From the NCBI RefSeq assembly GCF_000382345.1, contig NZ_KB908078.1, positions 139,849-203,848 of the forward strand: DNA of 64,000 nt, in the 5' to 3' direction. A program made the translations under genes and the position numbers. The stretch is from Massilia niastensis DSM 21313. Its GTDB lineage: Bacteria; Pseudomonadota; Gammaproteobacteria; Burkholderiales; Burkholderiaceae_D. Shown here one piece after another: positions 17,852 to 29,381 of the stretch (position 1 is its first letter; each line of letters begins with the position of its first letter). The notes under the pieces are model-generated. The model worked only from the letters and a program-made list of their open reading frames with translations, was not told the origin of the DNA and did not search any database.

Positions 17852-19519
17852 ATGGCGGCCTGGAAGGCGCTGTCGGCCGGGGCGCGCGACACGCTCTGGC
17901 GTTCGCTGCAGACGTTCACCATCACCCGCATCGTCATCGCGCTGGTGCTGCTGCTGTATCTCGGCGTCGATATCGAGAGCGGCCGCATCAGGGCCGATCC
18001 CGTGAATGCCGAGACCTGCTTCGCGTATGCCGTGCTGGCGCTGCTGTTCGCGGTCGTCGCGGCGCGCTGGCGGCGCCGCTTCCTGGTGCAGCTGGGCGCG
18101 CAGATCGCCGCCGACCTGGCCGCCATCTCGCTGCTGTACCTGGCCGCGGGCGGCATGCGCAGCGGCCTGGGCATCCTGTACCTGTTCCCGCTGGCCGGCG
18201 CGGCGATCCTCGCGCCGCTGCTGCTGGCGCTGTTCTCGGCCTCGATCGCGACCCTGTTCCTGCTCGGCCAGAGCGTCTGGCAGATGCTGTTCCAGCAGCG
18301 CGACCCGCTGCTGATGCAGGCCGGGATGTACGGCGCCGCCTTCTTCGCCGCGGTGCTGATGGTGAACCGGCTGGCCGCGCGCCTGCTCGGCCAGGAGGAA
18401 CTGGCGGCGCAGCGCGGCACCGACCTGCGCATCCAGCAGACCATCAACCAGATCGTGATCGCGGACGTCGGCGACGGCATCCTGGTGGTCGACGACGAGG
18501 GGCGGGTCTTCACCGGCAACCCGGCGGCGCGCCGCATGCTCGGGCTGGAATGCGAGGCCGCGGACTTCCGCCTGGGCGACGCGCCGGCCTTCGAGCCGGT
18601 GGCCCAGGCCTTCGCCGCCTGGCTGGACGCGCCGGGGCAGGGGGCGGCCTTCGTCACCGTCAAGCCCTACCGCGAAGGGGACGGCGCCGGCACCGTGCGC
18701 GGACGGCGCGACCAGCCGGTGCACCTGAAGCTGCGCTTCGCGCGGGTCGACACCCCGAACGGCTCGAAAGGACGCAGCGTGGCGTTCATGCAGGACGTGA
18801 GCGCGATCGAGAACCAGGCCCAGCAGCTGAAACTGGCGTCGATGGGGCGCCTGACCGCCAGCATCGCGCACGAGGTGCGCAACCCGCTGTCGGCGATCGG
18901 CCATGCGACCGCCCTGCTGGCCGAGGACCTGCACGGCCCGGCCGAAGTGCGCCTGTTGAAGATCGTGGGCGACAACGTGACGCGCGTGAACCGCATGGTG
19001 GAAGACATCCTGCAGCTGTCGCGCAAGGCCCAGCCGAACGGCAAGCCGGTGCCCCTGGGCGCCTTCCTGGCCGAGCTGAAGGCCGAATTCTGCGAGATCC
19101 ACGGCCTGGCCGGTGATATAGTCTGGCTGGGCGATGCGGGCCAGGCCTCGGTGCGGTTCGACCCGCTGCACCTGCACGAAGTGCTGCTCAACCTGCTCAA
19201 CAACGCGGTGCGCTACGCCAGCCGCAAGCCGGCCAGCATCCGGATCTTCCCGGCCAGCGACGCCGCCGGGCGCATCGAGCTGCACGTGCAGGACGACGGT
19301 CCCGGCATCACGCCCGAAGTGCGCGCCCACCTGTTCGAGCCGTTCTACACGACCTCGAGCAAGGGGACCGGCCTGGGCCTGTACCTGGCGCGCGAGCTGT
19401 GCCTGAACAACGATGCGAAACTCGATTATGAATACCGGTTCGACCCGGCCGCGATGGGACCGCGCAAGGCCAGCGGCCGCTTCGTGATCGCGCTCGCCCA
19501 GCCTTCCCAGCCGGCCTGA
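17852..19519 (+). CDS. pilS: Sensor histidine kinase PilS
   Basis: A 555-residue membrane kinase. The N-terminal about 190 residues contain six hydrophobic helices, followed by a PAS-like domain (VIADVGDGILVVDDEGRV). The phosphoacceptor is H340 in SIAHEVRNPLSAIGHA. The ATPase domain has the N box (LLNLLNNAVRYAS), DDGPGI and KGTGLGLYLARELC. PilS senses pilin levels in the membrane and phosphorylates PilR, controlling pilA transcription (family knowledge). It is followed 36 bases later by its regulator. No pilA lies in the window. Confidence 0.93.
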   Translation: MAAWKALSAGARDTLWRSLQTFTITRIVIALVLLLYLGVDIESGRIRADPVNAETCFAYAVLALLFAVVAARWRRRFLVQLGAQIAADLAAISLLYLAAGGMRSGLGILYLFPLAGAAILAPLLLALFSASIATLFLLGQSVWQMLFQQRDPLLMQAGMYGAAFFAAVLMVNRLAARLLGQEELAAQRGTDLRIQQTINQIVIADVGDGILVVDDEGRVFTGNPAARRMLGLECEAADFRLGDAPAFEPVAQAFAAWLDAPGQGAAFVTVKPYREGDGAGTVRGRRDQPVHLKLRFARVDTPNGSKGRSVAFMQDVSAIENQAQQLKLASMGRLTASIAHEVRNPLSAIGHATALLAEDLHGPAEVRLLKIVGDNVTRVNRMVEDILQLSRKAQPNGKPVPLGAFLAELKAEFCEIHGLAGDIVWLGDAGQASVRFDPLHLHEVLLNLLNNAVRYASRKPASIRIFPASDAAGRIELHVQDDGPGITPEVRAHLFEPFYTTSSKGTGLGLYLARELCLNNDAKLDYEYRFDPAAMGPRKASGRFVIALAQPSQPA

Positions 19520-19555
19520 GTCGAGCGGAAACCACAGCGAGAACAAGAGAACATC

Positions 19556-21019
19556 ATGACCTCACCCCGCATCCTGGTGCTCGACGACGAAGCCGACCTG
19601 CGCGAACTGCTCGAGATCACGCTGCTCAAGATGGGCCTGGACGTCGACAGCGCCGCCACCCTGCGCGAGGCACGCGCCCTGTTCGCGGAGCGCGACTACG
19701 CCCTGGTCCTGACCGACATGCGCCTGCCCGACGGACTCGGGCTGGAACTGGTGCGCGAGATCGGCGCCTCCGGCAAGGGCACGCCGGTGGCCGTCATCAC
19801 CGCCTTCGGCAGCGCCGAGAACGCCGTGGTGGCGCTGAAGGCCGGCGCCTTCGACTACATCGCCAAGCCGGTGGCGCTCGATGCGCTGCGGCTGATGGTG
19901 CGCTCGGCGCTGAAACTGTCCGAAGCCGGCGCCGCCCGGTCCGACGGGCCGGGGACCGCCTCGCGCCTGATCGGCAGCTCGCCGGCGATGCAGGCGCTGC
20001 GCGCCCAGATCGCGCGCCTGGCGCGCTCGATGGCGCCGATCTCGATCACCGGCGAATCCGGCAGCGGCAAGGAACTGGCCGCGCGCGAGATCCACGCCCA
20101 GAGTTCGCGCGCCGCCAGGCCCTTCGTGGCGGTGAACTGCGGCGCGATTCCGGAAACCCTGATGGAGGCCGAGTTCTTCGGCTACCGCAAGGGCGCCTTC
20201 ACCGGCGCCGCCGACGAGCGCGACGGCTTCTTCCAGGCGGCCGACGGCGGCACCCTGATGCTCGACGAAGTGGCCGACCTGCCGCTGGCGATGCAGGTCA
20301 AGCTGCTGCGCGCGATCCAGGAACGGCGGGTGCGCAAGATCGGCGCCACCGTCGAGGAGCCGGTCGACGTGCGCATCATCAGCGCGACCCACCAGGACCT
20401 GGCGCGCTGCGTCGAGACCGGCAAGTTCCGGCAAGACCTGTTCTACCGCCTGAACGTGATCGAGCTGGCGCTGCCGCCGCTGCGCGAGCGGCTGGACGAT
20501 GTGCAGATGCTGGCCGACGGGATCCTGGCGCGCCTGGCCGGCCCGGGCAAGGCCTCGCTCGGCCCCGGGGTCCTGGCGGCGCTGCGCGCCTATTCCTTCC
20601 CCGGCAACGTGCGCGAGCTGGAAAACGTGCTGGAGCGCGCGCTGGCCTTCGCCAACGATGGCGTGATCGAAGTGGGCGACCTGTCGCTGAAGGCCGCGCG
20701 GCCGCAGGAAGCGGGCGTGCGCGAACCGGTCGCGCCGCCGGCGGCGCCCGCGCTGCCGCCCGCGCCCGAAGCGCCGCCGCCGCTGCCGGCCGCGGCTCCG
20801 GCGAGCGCGCCGCTGCAGTCGGGGCAGGCGGGGCTGGGCCCCGCCGAACTGCCGGGCAACCTGCCCGAATACCTGGCCCAGGTCGAGCGCGACATCATCC
20901 AGCGCGCGCTGCAGCAGACCCAGTTCAACCGGACCCAGGCCGCCAGCCTGCTCGGGATCAGCGTGCGCCAGCTGCGCTACCAGATGCAGAAACTCGAGAT
21001 CAGCGCGCCGGACGATTGA
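19556..21019 (+). CDS. pilR: Sigma-54-dependent response regulator PilR
   Basis: A 487-residue NtrC-type activator. The receiver domain has acceptor D54 and the conserved lysine in YIAKPV. The AAA+ domain has Walker A GESGSGKE at residues 166-173, the sigma-54 contact loop GAFTGA at 213-218 and Walker B TLMLDEVA. A Pro/Ala-rich linker (about residues 385-430) leads to a Fis-type helix-turn-helix (NRTQAASLLGISVRQLRYQM). It activates RpoN-dependent promoters such as pilA. Pairing with PilS is clear from adjacency. Confidence 0.94.
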   Translation: MTSPRILVLDDEADLRELLEITLLKMGLDVDSAATLREARALFAERDYALVLTDMRLPDGLGLELVREIGASGKGTPVAVITAFGSAENAVVALKAGAFDYIAKPVALDALRLMVRSALKLSEAGAARSDGPGTASRLIGSSPAMQALRAQIARLARSMAPISITGESGSGKELAAREIHAQSSRAARPFVAVNCGAIPETLMEAEFFGYRKGAFTGAADERDGFFQAADGGTLMLDEVADLPLAMQVKLLRAIQERRVRKIGATVEEPVDVRIISATHQDLARCVETGKFRQDLFYRLNVIELALPPLRERLDDVQMLADGILARLAGPGKASLGPGVLAALRAYSFPGNVRELENVLERALAFANDGVIEVGDLSLKAARPQEAGVREPVAPPAAPALPPAPEAPPPLPAAAPASAPLQSGQAGLGPAELPGNLPEYLAQVERDIIQRALQQTQFNRTQAASLLGISVRQLRYQMQKLEISAPDD

Positions 21020-21089
21020 GGCGCCGCCAGCCCTGCTGCTCGCCGCTCCGGTTGCCGTACGGATATTGTTATCTTGAGGTAATTTATAT

Positions 21090-21125
21090 AGTGCAAAATG
21101 CACTTCCGTAGTGCAACCATGCACT
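21090..21125. promoter_or_regulatory. Two tandem AGTGCA...TGCACT palindromes, putative operator
   Basis: AGTGCAAAATGCACT (21090-21104) and AGTGCAACCATGCACT (21110-21125) are both near-perfect inverted repeats. Their centres are about 20.5 bp apart, which is two helical turns, as expected for paired dimers on one DNA face. They lie just after pilR and about 140 bp upstream of the nrdA promoter -35. The binding factor is unknown. Confidence 0.5.
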
Positions 21126-21260
21126 CAGGTGATTACCCGTTAGGCAGAGGATTTTTCCGATGTTAGTGCTTGCTCACCGTGCACTCCCCATCATTTGGAG
21201 AACGCTGAAAAGTCAAGACTGCACGCATTGAAATTCATCAAAAAATGGAAATTTATTCAC

Positions 21261-21290
21261 TTGCCCCGAGCGCAAAGCAGGTACTACAAT
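21261..21290 (+). promoter_or_regulatory. Sigma-70-type promoter of nrdAB
   Basis: TTGCCC (21261-21266) and TACAAT (21285-21290) are separated by 18 bp, a good -35/-10 pair, with start expected near 21297. One NrdR-like box overlaps the -10 and another lies just after the start site, as expected for a repressed promoter. Confidence 0.65.
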
Positions 21291-21326
21291 TAGTCTCATC
21301 TCAAGACCGGACACTAGATATAGTGG
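21281..21326. promoter_or_regulatory. Pair of NrdR boxes controlling nrdAB
   Basis: Box A at 21311-21326 is ACACTAGATATAGTGG, matching 14 of 16 positions of the consensus ACACTATATATAGTGT. Box B at 21281-21296 is GTACTACAATTAGTCT, a weaker 10 of 16 but with the ACTA/TAGT dyad kept. Starts are 30 bp apart, about three helical turns, as known for NrdR operators. NrdR is the ATP/dATP-sensing repressor of ribonucleotide reductase genes. The nrdR gene itself is not in the window. Confidence 0.75.
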
Positions 21327-21534
21327 TAGTAGACTAAAGGCAACTAGGTCTCCCGGTTGTCGGCAGCACAAGCTTCCGACGTGAACATGGACGTATCCTT
21401 ACCCTGCATATCTGGTTTGCCAGCTTTGGTCACCGGCTGGCAGGGTATCGTTTTGCTTTTTAATTTGTTAACGGACCGCACAACGGTCCTGGTGAACATA
21501 AAGCGGCGGCGCGACCGCCCATCCTGGAGGCTCA

Positions 21535-24462
<2,928 letters not shown>

Positions 24463-24469
24463 TAAATAA

Positions 24470-24501
24470 GGTGCAAGCTGGCTGACACGCCCGCTTGCAC
24501 C
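24470..24501 (+). promoter_or_regulatory. Stem-loop in the nrdA-nrdB gap
   Basis: GGTGCAAGC (24470-24478) pairs perfectly with GCTTGCACC (24493-24501), enclosing 14 bases. There is no T-run, so it is not a standard terminator. It could stabilise or process the mRNA between the two subunit genes. Confidence 0.5.
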
Positions 24502-24626
24502 GTCAACTGCAAGACCGTCGTTCGCCAGCCAACCGCTGGCGCTTGCGTTCCCACCGGAACCGACGATTGCCAATGAATACTTACGGCCCCATCCAACGAA
24601 GGAGGCCACGAAAGAAGGAATACACC

Positions 24627-25739
24627 ATGCTCTCCTGGGACGACGAACCCACCAGCGCGCCCGCCGCGCCCGCACCGCAACCGCATGCCAACCCGGAAGG
24701 CGCTCCCGCCGCCGAGGTGGCCAAGCGCGTCAACGCCGACGACAAGCGCATCATCAACGGCCAGACCGACGTCAACCAGCTGGTGCCGTTCAAGTACAAG
24801 TGGGCCTGGGACAAATACCTGGCCGGCTGCGCCAACCACTGGATGCCGCAGGAAGTGAACATGCAGCGCGACATCGAGCTGTGGAAGAACCCGAACGGCC
24901 TGACCGAGGACGAGCGCCGCCTGGTCAAGCGCAACCTGGGCTTCTTCGTGACCGCCGACTCGCTGGCCGCGAACAACATCGTGCTGGGCACCTACCGCCA
25001 CATCACCGCCCCTGAATGCCGCCAGTACCTGCTGCGCCAGGCCTTCGAGGAAGCGATCCACACCCACGCCTACCAGTACATCGTCGAATCGCTGGGCCTG
25101 GACGAGCGCGAGATCTTCAACGCCTACAACGAGATCGAATCGATCCACGACAAGGACCAGTTCCTGATCCCGTTCATCGACGTCCTGACCGACCCCGATT
25201 TCAAGACTGGTACGACCGAAAACGACCAGAAGCTGCTGAAGTCGATCATCGTCTTCGCCTGCCTGATGGAAGGCCTGTTCTTCTACGTCGGCTTCACCCA
25301 GATCCTGGCGCTCGGCCGCCAAAATAAAATGACCGGCGCCGCCGAGCAGTACCAGTACATCCTGCGCGACGAGTCGATGCACGTGAACTTCGGCATCGAC
25401 CTGATCAACACGATCAAGATGGAAAACCCGATGCTGTGGACGCCGGAATTCCGCGACGAGATCAAGCAGCTGTTCCTGAAAGCCGTCGAACTGGAATACC
25501 GCTACGCCGAAGACACCATGCCGCGCGGCGTGCTGGGCCTGAACGCCCCGATGTTCAAGGGCTACCTGCGCTTCATCGCCAACCGCCGCGCCGTGCAGAT
25601 CGGCCTCGATCCGCTGTTCCCGAACGAGGAAAACCCGTTCCCGTGGATGAGCGAGATGATCGACCTGAAGAAAGAGCGCAACTTCTTCGAGACCCGCGTG
25701 ACCGAGTACCAGACCGGCGGTACGCTGAGCTGGGACTAA
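24627..25739 (+). CDS. nrdB: Class Ia ribonucleoside-diphosphate reductase, beta subunit
   Basis: A 370-residue radical-generating subunit. The di-iron ligands D111 (TADSLAANN), E142 and H145 (EEAIHTHAY) and the radical tyrosine Y149 are present, followed by later ligands in EGLFFYVGF and [12 protein letters not shown]. An intact Tyr places it in class Ia rather than Ic. I chose ATG 24627 (MLSWDDEPT) because AAGGA lies about 7 bases upstream and family members begin this way; an upstream ATG at 24573 adds 18 basic residues. It forms an operon with nrdA. Confidence 0.97.
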   Translation: MLSWDDEPTSAPAAPAPQPHANPEGAPAAEVAKRVNADDKRIINGQTDVNQLVPFKYKWAWDKYLAGCANHWMPQEVNMQRDIELWKNPNGLTEDERRLVKRNLGFFVTADSLAANNIVLGTYRHITAPECRQYLLRQAFEEAIHTHAYQYIVESLGLDEREIFNAYNEIESIHDKDQFLIPFIDVLTDPDFKTGTTENDQKLLKSIIVFACLMEGLFFYVGFTQILALGRQNKMTGAAEQYQYILRDESMHVNFGIDLINTIKMENPMLWTPEFRDEIKQLFLKAVELEYRYAEDTMPRGVLGLNAPMFKGYLRFIANRRAVQIGLDPLFPNEENPFPWMSEMIDLKKERNFFETRVTEYQTGGTLSWD

Positions 25740-25789
25740 GTCCGCCATCGGCGCCGGCGCCACCCCGCACCAGGGGACGCCGGCCATCG

Positions 25790-25836
25790 GGGCCGCACAC
25801 CGGACGCCATCCCTGGTCCGGCTTGCGGCCCTTTTT
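25790..25836 (+). terminator. Intrinsic terminator of nrdAB
   Basis: GGGCCGCA (25790-25797) pairs with TGCGGCCC (25824-25831). An inner CCGGAC/GTCCGG stem (25800-25805 with 25816-25821) extends the helix, and TTTTTGTTT follows. Confidence 0.88.
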
Positions 25837-25917
25837 GTTTCCTGTCACCACGTCCACCGGTGCGCACCGACGAGTTGTCCTATGATGACGGCTTATCAAG
25901 CCCATCAGGAGAACCCC

Positions 25918-27612
25918 TTGCACGCCAAGACCCTGTCGCTGCATGCCCTCATGCTCGCCAGCCTGGCAGCGCTATCCGCTGCCCACGCCGCGCCCGTCAC
26001 CGGCCGCACCACCTTCCAGAACAACTGCGCCAGCTGCCACAGCGTCGATCCGACCCTCTCTCCGCTGGCCGGTCCGGGCCTGTTCCGCGTCCTCGGCCGC
26101 AAGGCGGCATCAAGCCCCGGCTTCAATTATTCGGCGGCGCTGACCCAGGCCAGCGCCGCCGGCAAGGCCTGGACCCGCGCCGAGCTGGATGCCTTCCTGG
26201 CCAATCCGGCCAGGGCGGTGCCCGGCACCACGATGCCGGTCGGCGTGCCGGACAAGAAGACGCGGGCGGCGCTGATCGACTACCTCGCTAGCCTGCAAGG
26301 GCCGCTCGCCGCCGCGCCGGCGCAGGCGGCCGGCGCGGCGCCGCTCGAGCGCGGCGGCGCCTGGGACGAGAGCCAGCCCGGCAGGATCCACCACATCAAG
26401 GCGAGCGACATGGCGGCGCCGTTCGCGACCGCCAGCGCCGGCAACGGCCCGCGCGTCGAGGCGCGCCCGAACGGCAGCCTGCCGGTGGTCCCGGGCGGCT
26501 TCACAGTCGGCGTGTTCGCGCATGACGCCGACAAGCCGCGCCTGCCGCTGCGCGCGCCGAACGGCGACCTCTTCCTGGCCGCCACGAGCAAGGGCGAGAT
26601 CAAGGTGCTGCGTTCGAAGAACGGCCAGGCAGCCGAGACGGCCGAGGTGTTCGCCAGCGGCCTGGCCCGTCCCTACGGCATGGCGTTCTGGCCCTCCGGC
26701 GCCGATCCGCAATACCTGTACGTCGCCAACATCAACACGATCGTGCGCATCCCCTACCGCAACGGCGACCTGAAGGCGCGCGCCGCACCCGAGGTCGTGG
26801 TGCCGCACCTGTCCGACACCAGCGGCGGCCACACCACCCGCACCCTGGTCTTCTCGCAGGACGACAAGGCGATGCTGCTGTCGATCGGCTCGGCCACCAA
26901 CGTCGCCACCGAGATCGGCCCCAAGCCGCCCGAGCCGCTGGCGCAATGGGAAGCGCGCCACGGCCTGGGCGCGAGCTGGGGCGTGGAAACCGACCGCGCC
27001 ACCGTCATGGCCTTCGATCCGGACGGGCGCAACCGCCGCACCTGGGCCACCGGCCTGCGCAACTGCGTCGGCCTGCTGGTCTACCCCGGCACCGGCGACG
27101 TGATGTGCACCGTCAACGAGCGCGACGCGCTGGGCGACAACCTGCCGCCCGACTACCTGACCCGCGTGAAGCAGGGCGGCTTCTACGGCTGGCCGTGGTA
27201 CTACATCGGCGACCACGAGGATCCGCGCCTGCAGGGCCAGCGCCCCGACCTGAAGGGCAAGGCCATCGTCCCGGACGTGCTGCTGCAGGCCCACTCGGCG
27301 CCGCTCGGCATGGCGGTCTACCACGCGCCGAAGGGCGCAGCGAACGCCTTCCCGCAGGAGTACGAGGGCGACGTCTTCGTGGCCCTGCACGGTTCCTGGA
27401 ACCGCGGGGTGCGCACCGGCTACAAGGTGGTGCGCGTCTTCATGAAGGATGGCGCGCCGACCGGGCGCTACCAGGACTTCATGACCGGCATGGTGCTGAG
27501 CGACCGTGAGGTCTGGGGCCGTCCGGCCGGCGTGGCGGTCGCCGCCGACGGCGCGCTGCTGGTGGTGGACGACGCCGGCGGCGTGGTCTGGCGCGTCGCG
27601 CCTCGGCGCTGA
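25918..27612 (+). CDS. Exported fusion: cytochrome c domain plus PQQ-type sugar/sorbosone dehydrogenase domain
   Basis: A 564-residue periplasmic protein. A signal peptide is followed by a monohaem cytochrome domain (CASCH at residues 37-41, likely Met106 ligand in GTTMPVG, about residues 27-125). After an Ala-rich linker comes a six-bladed propeller resembling PQQ-dependent glucose/sorbosone dehydrogenases (FASGLARPYGMAFWPSG, ALHGSWNRGVRTGYKVVR, GRPAGVAVAADGALLVVDD). It could oxidise a sugar or aldehyde and pass electrons directly to its own haem. The TTG start at 25918 has AGGAG 6 bases upstream; ATG 25882 is an alternative. No pqq genes are in the window. Confidence 0.85.
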   Translation: MHAKTLSLHALMLASLAALSAAHAAPVTGRTTFQNNCASCHSVDPTLSPLAGPGLFRVLGRKAASSPGFNYSAALTQASAAGKAWTRAELDAFLANPARAVPGTTMPVGVPDKKTRAALIDYLASLQGPLAAAPAQAAGAAPLERGGAWDESQPGRIHHIKASDMAAPFATASAGNGPRVEARPNGSLPVVPGGFTVGVFAHDADKPRLPLRAPNGDLFLAATSKGEIKVLRSKNGQAAETAEVFASGLARPYGMAFWPSGADPQYLYVANINTIVRIPYRNGDLKARAAPEVVVPHLSDTSGGHTTRTLVFSQDDKAMLLSIGSATNVATEIGPKPPEPLAQWEARHGLGASWGVETDRATVMAFDPDGRNRRTWATGLRNCVGLLVYPGTGDVMCTVNERDALGDNLPPDYLTRVKQGGFYGWPWYYIGDHEDPRLQGQRPDLKGKAIVPDVLLQAHSAPLGMAVYHAPKGAANAFPQEYEGDVFVALHGSWNRGVRTGYKVVRVFMKDGAPTGRYQDFMTGMVLSDREVWGRPAGVAVAADGALLVVDDAGGVVWRVAPRR

Positions 27613-27705
27613 CGGGGCGCGGCGGGGCGCCGGCGCCACGCTCGCGCCATCGCGCCGGAAGCGGCGATATGATTTGCATCATCCATCCGGTGGACAGGAG
27701 CATGC

Positions 27706-29361
27706 ATGACCGACCGCTTTGCGCTGCATTACGTTCCCGAGGCGTTTTCCGTCGCCGGGCAGAAGCTGATGGGCCGCCAGTCCGCCGGCGTCGGGCTGCT
27801 GCGCGCCATCGCGCAGGCCGATGGCCTGGCCGACATCGGCTGCGTCGCCGCCGACCGCAGCCACGCGGACGCGTTCGAGGCGCTGCTGCGCGCCGACGGC
27901 TACGCGGGACGGAGCACCTGGGTACCACCCTCCGCGCCGCAGGAGCTGGCCTATTACGGCTGCCTCTACCATCCGGGGCCGGGCATCGAGCGCCTGGCCT
28001 GGCGCCGGCTGCAGGCGGGCGAGGGGCTCTACAGCCTGTGCGGCATCGCCCACACCACCGCCAACCACGAGATGATGAGCATGGTCGCGGACCTGCTGGT
28101 CGCGCCGGTGCGCGGCTGGGATGCGGTGGTGTGCACCTCGCGCGTGGTGCGCGACAGCGTGCGGGTGCTGCTCGAGGAGCAGGCCGAGTACCTGCGCGCC
28201 CGCCTCGGCGCCTGCCGCTTCGAGCTGCCGCAGCTGCCCCTGATACCGCTCGGCGTGCATTGCGCCGGGCTGCGCATCGACGAGGCGAGCCGGGCGCAGG
28301 CCCGCGAACGGCTGGGCATCGGCGGCGAGGATGTCGCCGTGCTGTTCCTCGGCCGCCTGTCGGTGCACGCCAAGGCCCATCCGCAGCAGATGTTCACGGC
28401 GCTCGAACGCGCCGACAAGGACGGACGCCGCGTCCACCTGGTGCAGTGCGGCTGGTTCGCCAGCGAGGCGATGGAGTCGGCCTTCCGCGAGGCGGCGGCG
28501 CTGCTCTGCCCCTCGGTGCGGCTGGTCGAGCTGGATGGACGCGTGCCCGGACACAAGCACGACGCCTGGGCCGCCGCCGACATCTTCACCTCGCTCTCCG
28601 ACAACGTGCAGGAAACCTTCGGCCTGACCCCGGCCGAGGCCATGGCGGCCGGGCTGCCGTGCGTGGTCTCGGACTGGAACGGCTACCGCGACACGGTGCG
28701 CGACGGCGTCGACGGCTACCGCATCGCCACCGTGATGCCGCCGCCAGGGGCCGGGCTCGACCTGGCGCTGCGCTACGACGACGGCGTCGACAGCTTCGAC
28801 ATGTACTGCGGCCACGCCAGCCAGGCGGTGGCGGTCGACGGCGCCGGCCTGGCCCAGGCCTATGGGCGCCTGATCCGCGACGCCGAGCTGCGCCGCCGGA
28901 TGGGCGCCAGCGCGCGCGCCAGGGCCGAGCGCGAATTCGACTGGAGCGCGGTGTTCGTGCGCTACCGCGAACTGTTCGCCGAGCTGGGCGAGCGCCGCCG
29001 CGCCGACCCGGTGCTGGCGCCGCCGCTGCCGCGGCAGGCCCCGGACCGGCCCGACCCGTTCCGGCTGTTCGCGACCCACGCGACGCGCGCCCTGAACCCG
29101 ACCTCGCTGGTCGAGCTGAAGGCGGACGCCTCGCTGGCGCTGGTGCGCCAGTACCGCGAGCTGGGCATCAACCGTTTTGCCGCCTCCTCGCTGCCCACCC
29201 TGGAAGAGTTCGGCGTGATCTTCGGCGCCATCGGGCCGCGCCCGATGCAGGTCGACGAGCTGATCGATACGCTCGGCCCGTGGGACCGCGCCACCCTGCT
29301 GCGCGGGCTGACCTGGCTGTGCAAGATGGACATGCTGAGGATTACGGACGGGGGACGCTGA
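27706..29361 (+). CDS. GT4-type glycosyltransferase with an unassigned C-terminal domain
   Basis: A 551-residue protein. The C-terminal half of a GT-B fold is clear: VAVLFLGRLSVHAKAHPQQM, then the sugar-nucleotide E-x7-E motif E303-E311 in ETFGLTPAEAMAAG, and CVVSDWNGYRDTVRDG. Residues after about 430 extend past the normal GT4 end with helical sequence (TSLVELKADASLALVRQYRE, and LIDTLGPWDRATLLRGLTWL) that I do not recognise. It stands alone, with no polysaccharide cluster around it, so donor and acceptor are unknown. It is cytoplasmic with no membrane helix. Confidence 0.8.
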   Translation: MTDRFALHYVPEAFSVAGQKLMGRQSAGVGLLRAIAQADGLADIGCVAADRSHADAFEALLRADGYAGRSTWVPPSAPQELAYYGCLYHPGPGIERLAWRRLQAGEGLYSLCGIAHTTANHEMMSMVADLLVAPVRGWDAVVCTSRVVRDSVRVLLEEQAEYLRARLGACRFELPQLPLIPLGVHCAGLRIDEASRAQARERLGIGGEDVAVLFLGRLSVHAKAHPQQMFTALERADKDGRRVHLVQCGWFASEAMESAFREAAALLCPSVRLVELDGRVPGHKHDAWAAADIFTSLSDNVQETFGLTPAEAMAAGLPCVVSDWNGYRDTVRDGVDGYRIATVMPPPGAGLDLALRYDDGVDSFDMYCGHASQAVAVDGAGLAQAYGRLIRDAELRRRMGASARARAEREFDWSAVFVRYRELFAELGERRRADPVLAPPLPRQAPDRPDPFRLFATHATRALNPTSLVELKADASLALVRQYRELGINRFAASSLPTLEEFGVIFGAIGPRPMQVDELIDTLGPWDRATLLRGLTWLCKMDMLRITDGGR

Positions 29362-29381
29362 CCTGCACGGGCATCCGCGTC

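Larger units (their letters stand above)
21020..21534. other. 515-bp non-coding gap between pilR and nrdA
   Basis: This AT-richer gap has no convincing gene. It holds two tandem AGTGCA/TGCACT palindromes (21090-21125), a third widely spaced AGTGC/GCACT pair (21165-21185), a sigma-70-like promoter and two apparent NrdR boxes. The leader from the predicted transcription start (about 21297) to nrdA is about 240 bases. The short ORF at 21357-21629 runs into nrdA in another frame and looks spurious. Confidence 0.7.

Noticed and set aside
16976-19546. 856-codon antisense frame across the CcsA-like gene and pilS
   Set aside because: It spans three real sense genes and gives Gln/Arg/His-rich sequence typical of GC-driven shadow frames.
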